A stretch of DNA of 64,000 nucleotides from Ptiloglossa arizonensis (GCF_051014685.1 NW_027478514.1:991281-1055280); one strand, 5' to 3'; shown: positions 13,287 to 27,837, numbered from the stretch's first letter. The notes: generated from the letters alone by a model not told the origin. Numbers and translations: made by a program.

Positions 13287-14878
13287 ATCAAAATTTTCGC
13301 AAGTCTGATACTCGAAACCAATAACTACTATGGCCTAGGGGAAAAGAACACACACCATTGTAATCGGGCGTGTTTCTACTTTCAGATGCAACAGGAATTC
13401 CTCGAGATCGTCAATCCGTTCCCGAGATATGGGAGTTTGAAATTAAGGAATGTTTGAGGAACCATCAAAATTTTCGCAAGTCTGATTTCCGAAACCAATA
13501 ACTACAAAGGCCTAGGGGAAAATACACATACCGTTGTAATCGGGCGAGTTACTACTTTCAGATGCAACAGGAATTTCTCGAGTTCGTCAATCCGTTCGCG
13601 AGATATGGGAGTTTGAAGTTAGGGAATGGGTGAGAAACCATCAAAATTTTCGCTGGTCTGATACTCGAAACCAATAACTGGAATGGCTTAGGGGAAAAGT
13701 ACACATACCGTTGAAATCGGGTGAGTTTCTGCTGTCAGATGCAATAGGAATTTCTCGAGTTCGTCAATTCCTTCGCGAGATATGGGAGTTTGAAGTTAAG
13801 GAACGCTTGAGCAACCATCAAAATTTTCGCAAGTCTGATACTCGAAACCAATAACTACTATGGCCTAGGGGAAAAGAACACACACCATTGTAATCGGGCG
13901 TGTTTCTACTTTCACATGCAACAGGAATTTCTCGAGTTCGTCAATCCGTTCGCGTGATATGGGAGTTTGAAGTTAGGGAATGGTTGAGAAACCATCAAAA
14001 TTTTCGCTGGTCTGATACTCGAAAACAATAACTGGAATGGCCTAGGGGAAAAGTACACACACCACTGTAATCGGGCGTGTTTCTACTTTGAGATGCAACA
14101 GGAATTTCTCGAGGTCGTCAATCCGTTCGCCAGATATGGGAGTTAGAAGTGAAGGAATGGTTGAGAAACCATCAAAATTTTCGCAAGTCTGATTCCCGAA
14201 ACCAATAACTACAAAGGCCTAGGGGAAAAATTCACATGCCGTTGTAATCGTGCGAGTTTCTACTTTCAGATGCACAGGAATTTCTCGAGTTCGTGAATCC
14301 GTTCGCGAGATATAGGAGTTCGAAGTTAAGGAATGTTTGAGGAACCATCAAAATTTTCGCAAGTCTGATTCCCGAAACCAATAACTACAAAGGCCTAGGG
14401 GAAAAATACACATACCGTTGTAATCGGGCGAGTTTCTACTTTCAGATGCAACAGGTATTTCTCGAGATCGTCAATCCGTTCCCGAGATAATGGAGTTTGA
14501 AATTAAGGAATGGTTGAGAAACCATCAAAATTTTCGCTGGTCTGATACTCGAAACCAATAACTGGAATGGCCCTAGAGGAAAAGTACACACACCACTGTA
14601 ATCGGGCTTGTTTCTACTTTGAGATGCAACAGGAATTTCTCGAGATCGTCAATCCGTTCGCCAGATATGGGAGTTAGAAGTGAAGGAATGGTTGAGAATC
14701 CATCAAAATTTTCGCAAGTCTGATTCCCGAAACCAATAACTACAAAGGCCTAGGGGAAAAATACACATGCAGTTGTAATCGTGCGAGTTTCTACTTTCGG
14801 ATGCAACAGGAATTTCTCGAGTTCGTCAATCCGTTCGCGAGATATGGGAGTTTGAATTTAAGGAACGCTTGAGCAACC
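13287..14878 (+). repeat. 9-monomer tandem duplication, copy 2 (1592 bp)
   Basis: This matches copy 1 monomer for monomer but carries extra one-base lesions in its right part, including a lost base near 14273, gagataatgg near 14487, and gccctagagg near 14571. These are the first members of the indel cluster that continues to about 18.3 kb. Confidence 0.88.
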
Positions 14879-17800
14879 ATCAAAATTTTCGCAAGTCTGA
14901 TACTCGAAACCAATAACCACTATGGCCTAGGGGAAAAAGAACACACACCATTGTAATCGGGCGTGTTTCTACTTTCAGATGCAAAAGGAATTCCTCGAGA
15001 TCGTCAATCCGTTCCCGAGATATGGGAGTTTGAAATTAAGGAATGGTTGAGAAAACCATCAAATTTTCGCAAGTCTGATTCCCGAAACCAATAACTACAA
15101 AGGCCTAGGGGAAAAGTACACACACCATAGTAATCGGGCGAGTTTCTACTTTCAGATGCAACAGGCATTTCTCGAGTTCGTCAATCCGTTCGCGATATAT
15201 GGGAGTTTGAAGTTAAGGAACGCTTGAGCAACCATCAAAATTTTCACAAGTCTGATACTCGAAACCATAACTACTATGGCCTAGGGGAAAAGTACACACA
15301 CCACTGTAATCGGGCGTGTTACTACTTCAGATGCAATAGGAATTTCTCGAGTCCGTCAATCCGTTCGCGAGATATGGGAGTTTGAAGTTAAGGAACGTTT
15401 GAGAAACCATCAAAATTTTCGCAAGTCTGATACTCGAAACCAATAACTACTATGGCCTAGGGCTAAAATACACACACCGCTGTAATCGGGCGAGTTTCTG
15501 CTTTCAGATGCAACAGGTATTTCTCGAGATCGTCAATCCGTTCCCGAGATATGGGAGTTTGAAATTAAGGAATGGTTGAGAAACCATCAAATTTTCGCAA
15601 GTCTGATACTCGAAACCAATAACTACTATGGCCTAGGGGAAAAGTACACACACCATTGTAATCGGGCGTGTTTCTACTTTCAGAGGCAACTGGAATTTCT
15701 CGAGTTGGTCAATTCGTTCGCGAGATATGGAGTTTGAAATTAAGGAATGTTTGAGGAACCATCAAAATTGTCGCAAGTCTGATTTCCGAAACCAATAACT
15801 ACAAAGGCCTAGGGGAAAATACACATACCGTTGTAATCGGGCGAGTTACTACTTTCAGATGCAATAGGAATTTCTCGAGTTCGTCAATCCGTTCGCGAGA
15901 TATGGGAGTTTGAAGTTAAGGAACGTTTGAGAAACCATCAAAATTTCGCAAGTCTGATTCCCGAAACCAATAACCTACAAAGGCCTTGGGGAAAAATACA
16001 CATACCGTTGTAATCGGGCGAGTTTCTACTTTCAGATGCTACAGGAATTTCTCGAGATCGTCAATCCGTTCCCGAGATATGGGAGTTTGAAGTTAAGGAA
16101 TGGTTGAGAAACCATCAAAATTTTCGCTAGTCTGAAACTCGAAACCAATAACTGGAATGGCCTAGGGCAAAAATACACACACCATTGTAATCGGGCGAGT
16201 TTCTGCTTTCAGATGCAACAAGAATTTCTCGAGTTCGTCAGTTCGTTCGCGAGATATGGGAGTTCGAAGTTAAGGAATTGTTGAGAAACCTTCAAAATTT
16301 TCGCTGGTCTGATACTCGAAACCAATAACTGGAATGGCCTAGGGGAAAAGTACAAACACCATTGTAATCGGGCGAGTTTCTACTTTCAGATTCAACAGGA
16401 ATTTCTCGAGTTCGTCAATCCGTTCGCGAGATATGGGAGTTAGAATTTAAGGAATGGTTGAGAAACCATCAAAATTTTCGCAAGTCTGATTCCCGCTACC
16501 AATAACTACAAAGGCCTAGGGGAAAAATACACTTACCGTTGTAATCGCGCGAGTTTCTACTTTCAGATGCAACAGGAATTTCTCGAGTTAGTCAATCCGT
16601 TCGCGAGATATGGGAGTTTGAAGTTAAGGAACGCTTGAGCAACCATCAAAATTTTCGCAAGTCTGATACTCGAAACCAATAACTACTATGGCCTAGGGGA
16701 AAAGAACACACACCATTGTAATCGGGCGTGTTTCTACTTTCACATGCAACAGGAATTTCTCGAGCTCGTCAATCCATTCGCGAGATATGGGAGTTTGAAG
16801 TTAAGGAATGTTTGAGGAACCATCAAAGTTTTCGCAAGTCTGATTCCCGAAACCAATAACTACAAAGGCCTAGGGGCAAAATACACATACCGTTGTAATC
16901 GGGCGAGTTACTACTTTCAGATGCAATAGGAATTTCTCGAGTTCGTCAATCCGTTCGCGTGATATGGGAGTTTGAAGTTAGGGAATGGTTGAGAAACCAT
17001 CAAAATTTTCGCTGGTCTGATACTCGAAAACAATAACTGGAATGGCCTAGGGGAAAAGTACACACACCACTGTAATCGGGCGTGTTCTACTTTGAGATGC
17101 AACAGGAATTTCTCGAGTTCGTGAATCCGTTCGCGAGATATAGGAGTTCGAAGTTAAGGAATGGTTGAGAAACCATCAAAATTTCCGCAAGTCTGATACT
17201 CGAAACCAATAACTACTATGGCCTAGGGGAAAAGTACACACACCATTGTAATCGGGCGTGTTTCTACTTTCAGATGCAACAGGAATTTCTCGAGCTCGTC
17301 AATCCATTCGCGAGATATGGGAGTTTGAAGTTAAGGAATGGTAGAGAAACCATCAAAATTTTCGCTGGTCTGATACTCGAAACCAATAACTGGAATGGCC
17401 TAGGTGAAAAGTACACACACCACTGTAATCGGGCGTGTTTCTACTTTGAGATGCAACAGGAATTTCTCGAGATCGTCAATCCGTTCGCCAGATATGGGAG
17501 TTAGAAGTGAAGGAATGGTTAAGAATCCATCAAAATTTTCGCAAGTCTGATTCCCGAAACCAATAACTACAAAGGCCTAGGGGAAAAGTACACACACCAT
17601 AGTAATCGGGCGAGTTTCTACTTTCAGATGCAACAGGAATTTCTCCAGTTCGTCAATCCGTTCGCGATATATGGGAGTTTGAAGTTAAGGAACGCTTGAG
17701 CAACCATCAAAATTTTCACAAGTCTGATACTCGAAACCAATAACTACTATGGCCTAGGGGAAAAATACACACACCGCTGTAATCGGGCGAGTTTCTGCTG

Positions 17801-18270
17801 TCAGATGCAACAGGTATTTCTCGAGATCGTCAATCCGTTCCGAGATATGGGAGTTTGAAGTTAAGGAATGGTTGAGAAACCATCAAAATTTTCGCTGGTC
17901 TGATACTCGAAACCAATAACTGGAATGGCCTAGGTGAAAAGTACACACACCACTGTAATCGGGCCGTGTTTCTACTTTGAGATGCAACAGGAATTTCTCG
18001 AGATCGTCAATCCGTTCGCCAGATATGGGAGTTAGAAGTGAAGGAATGGTTGAGAATCCATCAAAATTTTCGCAAGTCTGATACTCGAAACCAATAACTA
18101 CTATGGCCTAGGGAAAAGAACACACACCATTGTAATCGGGCGTGTTTCTACTTTCAGATGCAAAAGGAATTCCTCGAGATCGTCAATCCGTTCCGAGATA
18201 TGGGAGTTTGAAATTAAGGAATGGTTGAGAAACCATCAAAATTTTCGCAAGTCTGATTCCGAAACCAATA
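14879..18270 (+). repeat. Satellite domain with many one-base indels
   Basis: Monomers here are of A, B, C and D type, but phase is repeatedly shifted by single bases, mostly in short homopolymers. Examples are gggaaaaagaac near 14934, gagaaaaccatcaaatttt near 15051, aaaccataac near 15263, tactacttcag near 15321, catcaaattttcg near 15587, gatatggagttt near 15724, taacctacaaag near 15971, cgtgttctac near 17081, ccgttccgag near 17837 and 18191, gggccgtg near 17961, cctagggaaaag near 18106 and gattccgaaacc near 18256. The same runs are intact in the rest of the window. No gene or other element is present. Confidence 0.85.
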
Positions 18271-19977
18271 ACTACAAAGGCCTAGGGGAAAAGTACACAC
18301 ACCATTGTAATCGGGCGAGTTTCTACTTTCAGATGCAACAGGAATTTCTCCAGTTCGTCAATCCGTTCGCGATATATGGGAGTTTGAAGTTAAGGAACGC
18401 TTGAGCAACCATCAAAATTTTCACAAGTCTGATACTCGAAACCAATAACTACTTTGGCCTAGGGCAAAAATACACACACCGCTGTAATCGGGCGAGTTTC
18501 TGCTTTCAGATGCAACAGGTATTTCTCGAGATCGTCAATCCGTTCCCGAGATATGGGAGTTTGAAGTTAAGGAATGGTTGAGAAACCATCAAAATTTTCG
18601 CTGGTCTGATACTCGAAACCAATAACTGGAATGGCCTAGGGGAAAAGTACACACACCATTGTAATCGGGCGAGTTTCTACTTTCAGATGCAACAGGAATT
18701 TTTCGAGTTCGTCAATCCATTCGCGAGATATGGTAGTTTGAAGTTAAGGAATGTTTGAGGAACCATCAAAATTTTCGCAAGTCTGATTCCCGAAACCAAT
18801 AACTACAAAGGCCTAGGGGAAAAATACACATACCGTTGTAATCGGGCGAGTTTCTACTTTCAGATGCAACAGGAATTTCTCGAGATCGTCAATCCGTTCC
18901 CGAGATATGGGAGTTTGAAATTAAGGAATGGTTGAGAAACCATCAAAATTTTCGCTAGTCTGAAACTCGAAACCAATAACTGGAATGGCCTAGGGCAAAA
19001 ATACACACACCATTGTAATCGGGCGAGTTTCTGCTTTCAGATGCAACAAGAGTTTCTCGAGTTCGTCAGTTCGTTCGCGAGATATGGGAGTTAGAATTTA
19101 AGGAATGGTTGAGAAACCATCAAAATTTTCGCTAGTCTGATTCCCGCAACCAATAACTACAAAGGCCTAGGGGAAAAATACACATACCGTTGTAATCGCG
19201 CGAGTTTCTACTTTCAGATGCAACAGGAATTTCTCGAGTTCGTCAATCCGTTCGCGAGATATGGGAGTTTGAAGTTAAGGAACGCTTGAGCAACCATCAA
19301 AATTTTCGCAAGTCTGATACTCGAAACCAATAACTACTATGGCCTAGGGGAAAAGAACACACACCATTGTAATCGGGCGTGTTTCTACTTTCACATGCAA
19401 CAGGAATTTCTCGAGTTCGTCAATCCGTTCGCGTGATATGGGAGTTTGAAGTTAGGGAATGGTTCAGAAACCATCAAAATTTTCGCTGGTCTGATACTCG
19501 AAAACAATAACTGGAATGGCCTAGGGGAAAAGTACACACACCACTGTAATCGGGCGTGTTTCTACTTTGAGATGCAACAGGAATTTCTCGAGTTCGTGAA
19601 TCCGTTCGCGAGATATAGGAGTTCGAAGTTAAGGAATGGTTGAGAAACCATCAAAATTTCCGCAAGTCTGATACTCGAAACCAATAACTACTATGGCCTA
19701 GGGGAAAAGTACACACACCATTGTAATCGGGCGTGTTTCTACTTTCAGATGCAACAGGAATTTCTCGAGCTCGTCAATCCATTCGCGAGATATGGGAGTT
19801 TGAAGTTAAGGAATGTTTGAGGAACCATCAAAGTTTTCGCAAGTCTGATTCCCGAAACCAATAACTACAAAGGCCTAGGGGAAAAATACACATCCCGTTG
19901 TAATCGGGCGAGTTTCTACTTTCAGATGCAACAGGAATTTCTCGAGTTCGTCAATCCGTTCGCGAGATATGGGAGTT

Positions 19978-22278
19978 TGAAGTTAAGGAACGCTTGAGCA
20001 ACCATCAAAATTTTCACAAGTCTGATACTCGAAACCAATAACTACTATGGCCTAGGGGAAAAATACACACACCGCTGTAATCGGGCGAGTTTCTGCTGTC
20101 AGATGCAACAGGTATTTCTCGAGATCGTCAATCCGTTCCCGAGATATGGGAGTTTGAAGTTAAGGAATGGTTGAGAAACCATCAAAATTTTCGCTGGTCT
20201 GATACTCGAAACCAATAACTGGAATGGCCTAGGTGAAAAGTACACACACCACTGTAATCGGGCGTGTTTCTACTTTGAGATGCAACAGGAATTTCTCGAG
20301 ATCGTCAATCCGTTCGCCAGATATGGGAGTTAGAAGTGAAGGAATGGTTGAGAATCCATCAAAATTTTCGCAAGTCTGATACTCGAAACCAATAACTACT
20401 ATGGCCTAGGGGAAAAGAACACACACCATTGTAATCGGGCGTGTTTCTACTTTCAGATGCAAAAGGAATTCCTCGAGATCGTCAATCCGTTCCCGAGATA
20501 TGGGAGTTTGAAATTAAGGAATGGTTGAGAAACCATCAAAATTTTCGTAAGTCTGATTCCCGAAACCAATAACTACAAAGGCCTAGGGGAAAAGTACACA
20601 CACCATTGTAATCGGGCGAGTTTCTACTTTCAGATGCAACAGGAATTTCTCCAGTTCGTCAATCCGTTCGCGATATATGGGAGTTTGAAGTTAAGGAACG
20701 CTTGAGCAACCATCAAAATTTTCGCAAGTCTGATACTCGAAACCAATAACTACTATGGCCTAGGGGAAAAGAACACACACCATTGTAATCGAGCGAGTTT
20801 CTACTTTCAGATGCAACAGGTATTTCTCGAGATCGTCAATCCGTTCCCGAGATATGGGAGTTTGAAATTAAGGAATGGTTGAGAAACCATCAAAATTTTC
20901 GCTGGTCTGATACTCGAAACCAATAACTGGAATGGCCTAGGTGAAAAGTACACACACCACTGTAATCGGGCCTGTTTCTACTTTGAGATGCAACAGGAAT
21001 TTCTCGAGATCGTCAATCCGTTCGCGAGATATGGGAGTTAGAATTTAAGGAATGGTTGAGAAACCATCAAAATTTTCGCAAGTCTGATTCCCGCTACCAA
21101 TAACTACAAAGGCCTAGGGGAAAAATACACATACCGTTGTAATCGCGCGAGTTTCTACTTTCAGATGCAACAGGAATTTCTCGAGTTCGTCAATCCGTTC
21201 GCGAGATATGGGAGTTAGAATTTAAGGAATGGTTGAGAAACCATCAAAATTTTCGCTAGTCTGAAACTCGAAACCAATAACTACAAAGGCCTAGGGGAAA
21301 AATACTCATACCGTTGTAATCGCGCGAGTTTCTACTTTCAGATGCAACAGGAATTTCTCGAGTTCGTCAATCCGTTCGCGAGATATGGGAGTTTGAAGTT
21401 AAGGAACGCTTGAGCAACCATCAAAATTTTCGCAAGTCTGATACTCGAAACCAATAACTACAAAGGCCTAGGGGAAAAGTACACACACCATAGTAATCGG
21501 GCGAGTTTCTACTTTCAGATGCAACAGGAATTTCTCCAGTTCGTCAATCCGTTCGCGATATATGGGAGTTTGAAGTTAAGGAACGCTTCAGCAACCATCA
21601 AAATTTTCACAAGTCTGATACTCGAAACCAATAACTACTATGGCCTAGGGGAAAAATACACACACCGCTGTAATCGGGCGAGTTTCTGCTGTCAGATGCA
21701 ACAGGTATTTCTCGAGATCGTCAATCCGTTCCCGAGATATGGGAGTTTGAAGTTAAGGAATAGTTGAGAAACCATCAAAATTTTCGCTGGTCTGATACTC
21801 GAAACCAATAACTGGAATGGCCTAGGGGAAAAGTACACACACCATTGTAATCGGGCGAGTTTCTACTTTCAGATGCAACAGGAATTTTTCGAGTTCGTCA
21901 ATCCATTCGCGAGATATGGGAGTTTGAGGTTAAGGAATGTTTGAGGAACCATCAAAGTTTTCGCAATTCTGATTCCCGAAACCAATAACTACAAAGGCCT
22001 AGGGGAAAAATACACATACCGTTCTAATCGGGCGAGTTTCTACTTTCAGATGCAACAGGAATTTCTCAAGTTCGTCAATCCGTTCGCGAGATATGGGAGT
22101 TTGAAATTAAGGAATGGTTGAGAAACCATCAAAATTTTCGCTAGTCTGAAACTCGAAACCAATAACTGGAATGGCCTAGGGCAAAAATACACACACCATT
22201 GTAATCGGGCGAGTTTCTGCTTTCAGATGCAACAAGAATTTCTCGAGTTCGTCAGTTCGTTCGCGAGATATGGGAGTT
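19978..22278 (+). repeat. 13-monomer HOR unit, copy 1 (2301 bp)
   Basis: Bases 19978 to about 22103 match 22279 to about 24404 at a constant offset of 2301 bp, exactly 13 x 177. The thirteenth monomer, 22104-22278, is replaced in the next round. A mismatch patch is visible near 21255 (gctagtctgaaactcg here, gcaagtctgtttcccg in copy 2), which suggests conversion from another monomer type. Confidence 0.9.
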
Positions 22279-24404
22279 TGAAGTTAAGGAACGCTTGAGC
22301 AACCATCAAAATTTTCACAAGTCTGATACTCGAAACCAATAACTACTATGGCCTAGGGGAAAAATACACACACCGCTGTAATCGGGCGAGTTTCTGCTGT
22401 CAGATGCAACAGGTATTTCTCGAGATCGTCAATCCGTTCCCGAGATATGGGAGTTTGAAGTTAAGGAATGGTTGAGAAACCATCAAAATTTTCGCTGGTC
22501 TGATACTCGAAACCAATAACTGGAATGGCCTAGGTGAAAAGTACACACACCACTGTAATCGGGCGTGTTTCTACTTTGAGATGCAACAGGAATTTCTCGA
22601 GATCGTCAATCCGTTCGCCAGATATGGGAGTTAGAAGTGAAGGAATGGTTGAGAATCCATCAAAATTTTCGCAAGTCTGATACTCGAAACCAATAACTAC
22701 TATGGCCTAGGGGAAAAGAACACACACCATTGTAATCGGGCGTGTTTCTACTTTCAGATGCAAAAGGAATTCCTCGAGATCGTCAATCCGTTCCCGAGAT
22801 ATGGGAGTTTGAAATTAAGGAATGGTTGAGAAACCATCAAAATTTTCGTAAGTCTGATTCCCGAAACCAATAACTACAAAGGCCTAGGGGAAAAGTACAC
22901 ACACCATTGTAATCGGGCGAGTTTCTACTTTCAGATGCAACAGGAATTTCTCCAGTTCGTCAATCCGTTCGCGATATATGGGAGTTTGAAGTTAAGGAAC
23001 GCTTGAGCAACCATCAAAATTTTCGCAAGTCTGATACTCGAAACCAATAACTACTATGGCCTAGGGGAAAAGAACACACACCATTGTAATCGAGCGAGTT
23101 TCTACTTTCAGATGCAACAGGTATTTCTCGAGATCGTCAATCCGTTCCCGAGATATGGGAGTTTGAAATTAAGGAATGGTTGAGAAACCATCAAAATTTT
23201 CGCTGGTCTGATACTCGAAACCAATAACTGGAATGGCCTAGGTGAAAAGTACACACACCACTGTAATCGGGCCTGTTTCTACTTTGAGATGCAACAGGAA
23301 TTTCTCGAGATCGTCAATCCGTTCGCGAGATATGGGAGTTAGAATTTAAGGAATGGTTGAGAAACCATCAAAATTTTCGCAAGTCTGATTCCCGCTACCA
23401 ATAACTACAAAGGCCTAGGGGAAAAATACACATACCGTTGTAATCGCGCGAGTTTCTACTTTCAGATGCAACAGGAATTTCTCGAGTTCGTCAATCCGTT
23501 CGCGAGATATGGGAGTTAGAATTTAAGGAATGGTTGAGAAACCATCAAAATTTTCGCAAGTCTGTTTCCCGCTACCAATAACTACAAAGGCCTAGGGGAA
23601 AAATACTCATACCGTTGTAATCGCGCGAGTTTCTACTTTCAGATGCAACAGGAATTTCTCGAGTTCGTCAATCCGTTCGCGAGATATGGGAGTTTGAAGT
23701 TAAGGAACGCTTGAGCAACCATCAAAATTTTCGCAAGTCTGATACTCGAAACCAATAACTACAAAGGCCTAGGGGAAAAGTACACACACCATAGTAATCG
23801 GGCGAGTTTCTACTTTCAGATGCAACAGGAATTTCTCCAGTTCGTCAATCCGTTCGCGATATATGGGAGTTTGAAGTTAAGGAACGCTTCAGCAACCATC
23901 AAAATTTTCACAAGTCTGATACTCGAAACCAATAACTACTATGGCCTAGGGGAAAAATACACACACCGCTGTAATCGGGCGAGTTTCTGCTGTCAGATGC
24001 AACAGGTATTTCTCGAGATCGTCAATCCGTTCCCGAGATATGGGAGTTTGAAGTTAAGGAATAGTTGAGAAACCATCAAAATTTTCGCTGGTCTGATACT
24101 CGAAACCAATAACTGGAATGGCCTAGGGGAAAAGTACACACACCATTGTAATCGGGCGAGTTTCTACTTTCAGATGCAACAGGAATTTTTCGAGTTCGTC
24201 AATCCATTCGCGAGATATGGGAGTTTGAGGTTAAGGAATGTTTGAGGAACCATCAAAGTTTTCGCAATTCTGATTCCCGAAACCAATAACTACAAAGGCC
24301 TAGGGGAAAAATACACATACCGTTCTAATCGGGCGAGTTTCTACTTTCAGATGCAACAGGAATTTCTCAAGTTCGTCAATCCGTTCGCGAGATATGGGAG
24401 TTTG
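22279..24404 (+). repeat. 13-monomer HOR unit, copy 2 (partial, 12 monomers)
   Basis: This follows copy 1 directly and is nearly identical to it over 12 monomers before switching to a gaacgcttgagc A-type monomer. Shared rare variants include ttcgtaagtctg, cgagcgagtttc, aatactcatacc, gcttcagcaacc, gaatagttgag, caattctgattcc and ccgttctaatc. Confidence 0.9.
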
Positions 24405-25141
24405 AAGTTAAGGAACGCTTGAGCAACCATCAAAATTTTCGCAAGTCTGATACTCGAAACCAATAACTACTATGGCCTAGGGGAAAAGAACACACACCAT
24501 TGTAATCGGGCGAGTTTCTACTTTCAGATGCAACAGGTATTTCTCGAGATCGTCAATCCGTTCCCGAGATATGGGAGTTTGAAATTAAGGAATGGTTGAG
24601 AAACCATCAAAATTTTCGCAAGTCTGATTCCCGAAACCAATAACTACAAAGGCCTAGGGGAAAAGTACACACACCATAGTAATCGGGCGAGTTTCTACTT
24701 TCAGATGCAACAGGAATTTCTCCAGTTCGTCAATCCGTTCGCGATATATGGGAGTTTGAAGTTAAGGAACGCTTCAGCAACCATCAAAATTTTCACAAGT
24801 CTGATACTCGAAACCAATAACTACTATGGCCTAGGGGAAAAATACACACACCGCTGTAATCGGGCGAGTTTCTGCTGTCAGATGCAACAGGTATTTCTCG
24901 AGATCGTCAAACCGTTCCCGAGATATGGGAGTTTGAAGTTAAGGAATAGTTGAGAAACCATCAAAATTTTCGCTGGTCTGATACTCGAAACCAATAACTG
25001 CAATGGCCTAGGGGAAAAGTACACACACCATTGTAATCGGGCGAGTTTCTACTTTCAGATGCAACAGGAATTTTTCGAGTTCGTCAATCCATTCGCGAGA
25101 TATGGGAGTTTGAGGTTAAGGAATGTTTGAGGAACCATCAA
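23748..25141 (+). repeat. 5-monomer offset duplication (885 bp step)
   Basis: About 509 bp at 23748-24256 is repeated at 24633-25141, an offset of 885 bp or 5 x 177. It carries the gcttcagcaacc and gaatagttgag variants already seen in the 13-mer units, so this variant block occurs three times (21.5, 23.8 and 24.7 kb). Only a few differences were seen, for example caaaccg near 24909 and actgcaatgg near 24998. Confidence 0.88.
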
Positions 25142-27837
25142 AATTTTCGCAGGTCTGATTCCCGAAACCAATAACTACAAAGGCCTAGGGGAAAAATACG
25201 CATACCGTTGTAATCGGGCGAGTTTCTACTTTCAGATGCAACAGGAATTTCTCGAGAACGTCAATCCGTTCCCGAGATATGGGAGTTTGAAAATAAGGAA
25301 TGGTTGAGAAACCATCAAAATTTTCGCAAGTCTGATACTCGAAACCAATAACTACTATGGCCTAGGGGAAAAGTACACACACCATTGTAATCGGGCGTGT
25401 TTCTACTTTCAGATGCAACTGGAATTTCTCGAGTTCGTCAATTCGTTCGCGAGATATGGGAGTTTGAAATTAAGCAATGGTTGAGAAACCATCAAAATTT
25501 TCGCAAGTCTGATACTCGAAACCAATAACTACTATGGCCTAGGGCAAAAATACACACACCGCTGTAATCGGGCGAGTTTCTGCTTTCAGATGCAACAAGA
25601 ATTTCTCGAGTTCGTCAGTTCGTTCGCGAGATATGGGAGTTCGAAGTTAAGGAATTGTTGAGAAACCTTCAAAATTTTCGCTGGTCTGATACTCGAAACC
25701 AATAACTAGTATGGCCTAGGGGAAAAATACACATACCGTTGTAATCGGGCGAGTTACTACTTTCAGATGCAATAGGAATTTCTCGAGTTCGTCAATCCGT
25801 TCGCGTGATATGGGAGTTTGAAGTTAGGGAATGGTTGAGAAACCATCAAAATTTTCGCTGGTCTGATACTCGAAAACAATAACTGGAATGGCCTAGGTGA
25901 AAAGTACACACACCACTGTAATCGGGCGTGTTTCTACTTTGAGATGCAACAGGAATTTCTCGAGATCGTCAATCCGTTCGCCAGATATGGGAGTTAGAAG
26001 TGAAGGAATGGTTGAGAATCCATCAAAATTTTCGCAAGTCTGATACTCGAAACCAATAACTACTATGGCCTAGGGGAAAAGAACACACACCATTGTAATC
26101 GGGCGTGTTTCTACTTTCAGATGCAAAAGGAATTCCTCGAGATCGTCAATCCGTTCCCGAGATATGGGAGTTTGAAATTAAGGAATGGTTGAGAAACCAT
26201 CAAAATTTTCGCAAGTCTGATTCCCGAAACCAATAACTACAAAGGCCTAGGGGAAAAGTACACACACCATAGTAATCGGGCGAGTTTCTACTTTCAGATG
26301 CAACAGGAATTTCTCCAGTTCGTCAATCCGTTCGCGATATATGGGAGTTTCAAGTTAAGGAACGCTTGAGCAACCATCAAAATTTTCACAAGTCTGATAC
26401 TCGAAACCAATAACTACTATGGCCTAGGGGAAAAATACACACACCGCTGTAATCGGGCGAGTTTCTGCTGTCAGATGCAACAGGTATTTCTCGAGATCGT
26501 CAATCCGTTCCCGAGATATGGGAGTTTGAAGTTAAGGAATGGTTGAGAAACCATCAAAATTTTCGCTGGTCTGATACTCGAAAACAATAACTGGAATGGC
26601 CTAGGGGAAAAGTACACACACCATTGTAATCGGGCGAGTTTCTACTTTCAGATGCAACAGGAATTTTTCGAGTTCGTCAATCCATTCGCGAGATATGGGA
26701 GTTTGAGGTTAAGGAATGTTTGAGGAACCATCAAAATTTTCGCAGGTCTGATTCCCGAAACCAATAACTACAAAGGCCTAGGGGAAAAATACACATACCG
26801 TTGTAATCGGGCGAGTTTCTACTTTCAGATGCAACAGGAATTTCTCGAGAACGTCAATCCGTTCGCGAGATATGGGAGTTTGAAGTTAAGGAACGCTTGA
26901 GCAACCATCAAAATTTTCGCAAGTCTGATACTCGAAACCAATAACTACTATGGCCTAGGGGAAAAGAACACACACCATTGTAATCGGGCGAGTTTCTACT
27001 TTCAGATGCAACAGGTATTTCTCGAGATCGTCAATCCGTTCCCGAGATATGGGAGTTTGAAATTAAGGAATGGTTGAGAAACCATCAAAATTTTCGCTGG
27101 TCTGATACTCGAAACCAATAACTGGAATGGCCTAGGTGAAAAGTACACACACCACTGTAATCGGGCCTGTTTCTACTTTGAGATGCAACAGGAATTTCTC
27201 GAGATCGTCAATCCGTTCGCCAGATATGGGAGTTAGAAGTGAAGGAATGGTTGAGAATCCATCAAAATTTTCGCAAGTCTGATTCCCGAAACCAATAACT
27301 ACAAAGGCCTAGGGGAAAAATACACATGCAGTTGTAATCGTGCGAGTTTCTGCTTTCGGATGCAACAGGAATTTCTCGAGTTCGTCAATCCGTTCGCGAG
27401 ATATGGGTGTTTGAAGTTAAGGAACGCTTGAGCAACCATCAAAATTTTCGCAAGTCTGATACTCGAAACCAATAACTGGAATGGCCTAGGGCAAAAATAC
27501 ACACACCATTGTAATCGGGCGAGTTTCTGCTTTCAGATGCAACAAGAATTTCTCGAGTTCGTCAGTTCGTTCGCGAGATATGGGAGTTAGAATTTAAGGA
27601 ATGGTTGAGAAACCATCAAAATTTTCGCAAGTCTGATTCCCGCAACCAATAACTACAAAGGCCTAGGGGAAAAATACACATACCGTTGTAATCGCGCGAG
27701 TTTCTACTTTCAGATGCAACAGGAATTTCTCGAGTTCGTCAATCCGTTCGCGAGATATGGGAGTTTGAAGTTAAGGAACGCTTGAGCAACCATCAAAATT
27801 TTCGCTGGTCTGATACTCGAAAACAGTAACTGGAATG

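Noticed and set aside
14270..18270. A decaying or pseudogenised element at the indel cluster
   Set aside because: The indels hit homopolymers in otherwise ordinary monomers of the same subfamilies. No foreign sequence is present, so consensus error is more likely.
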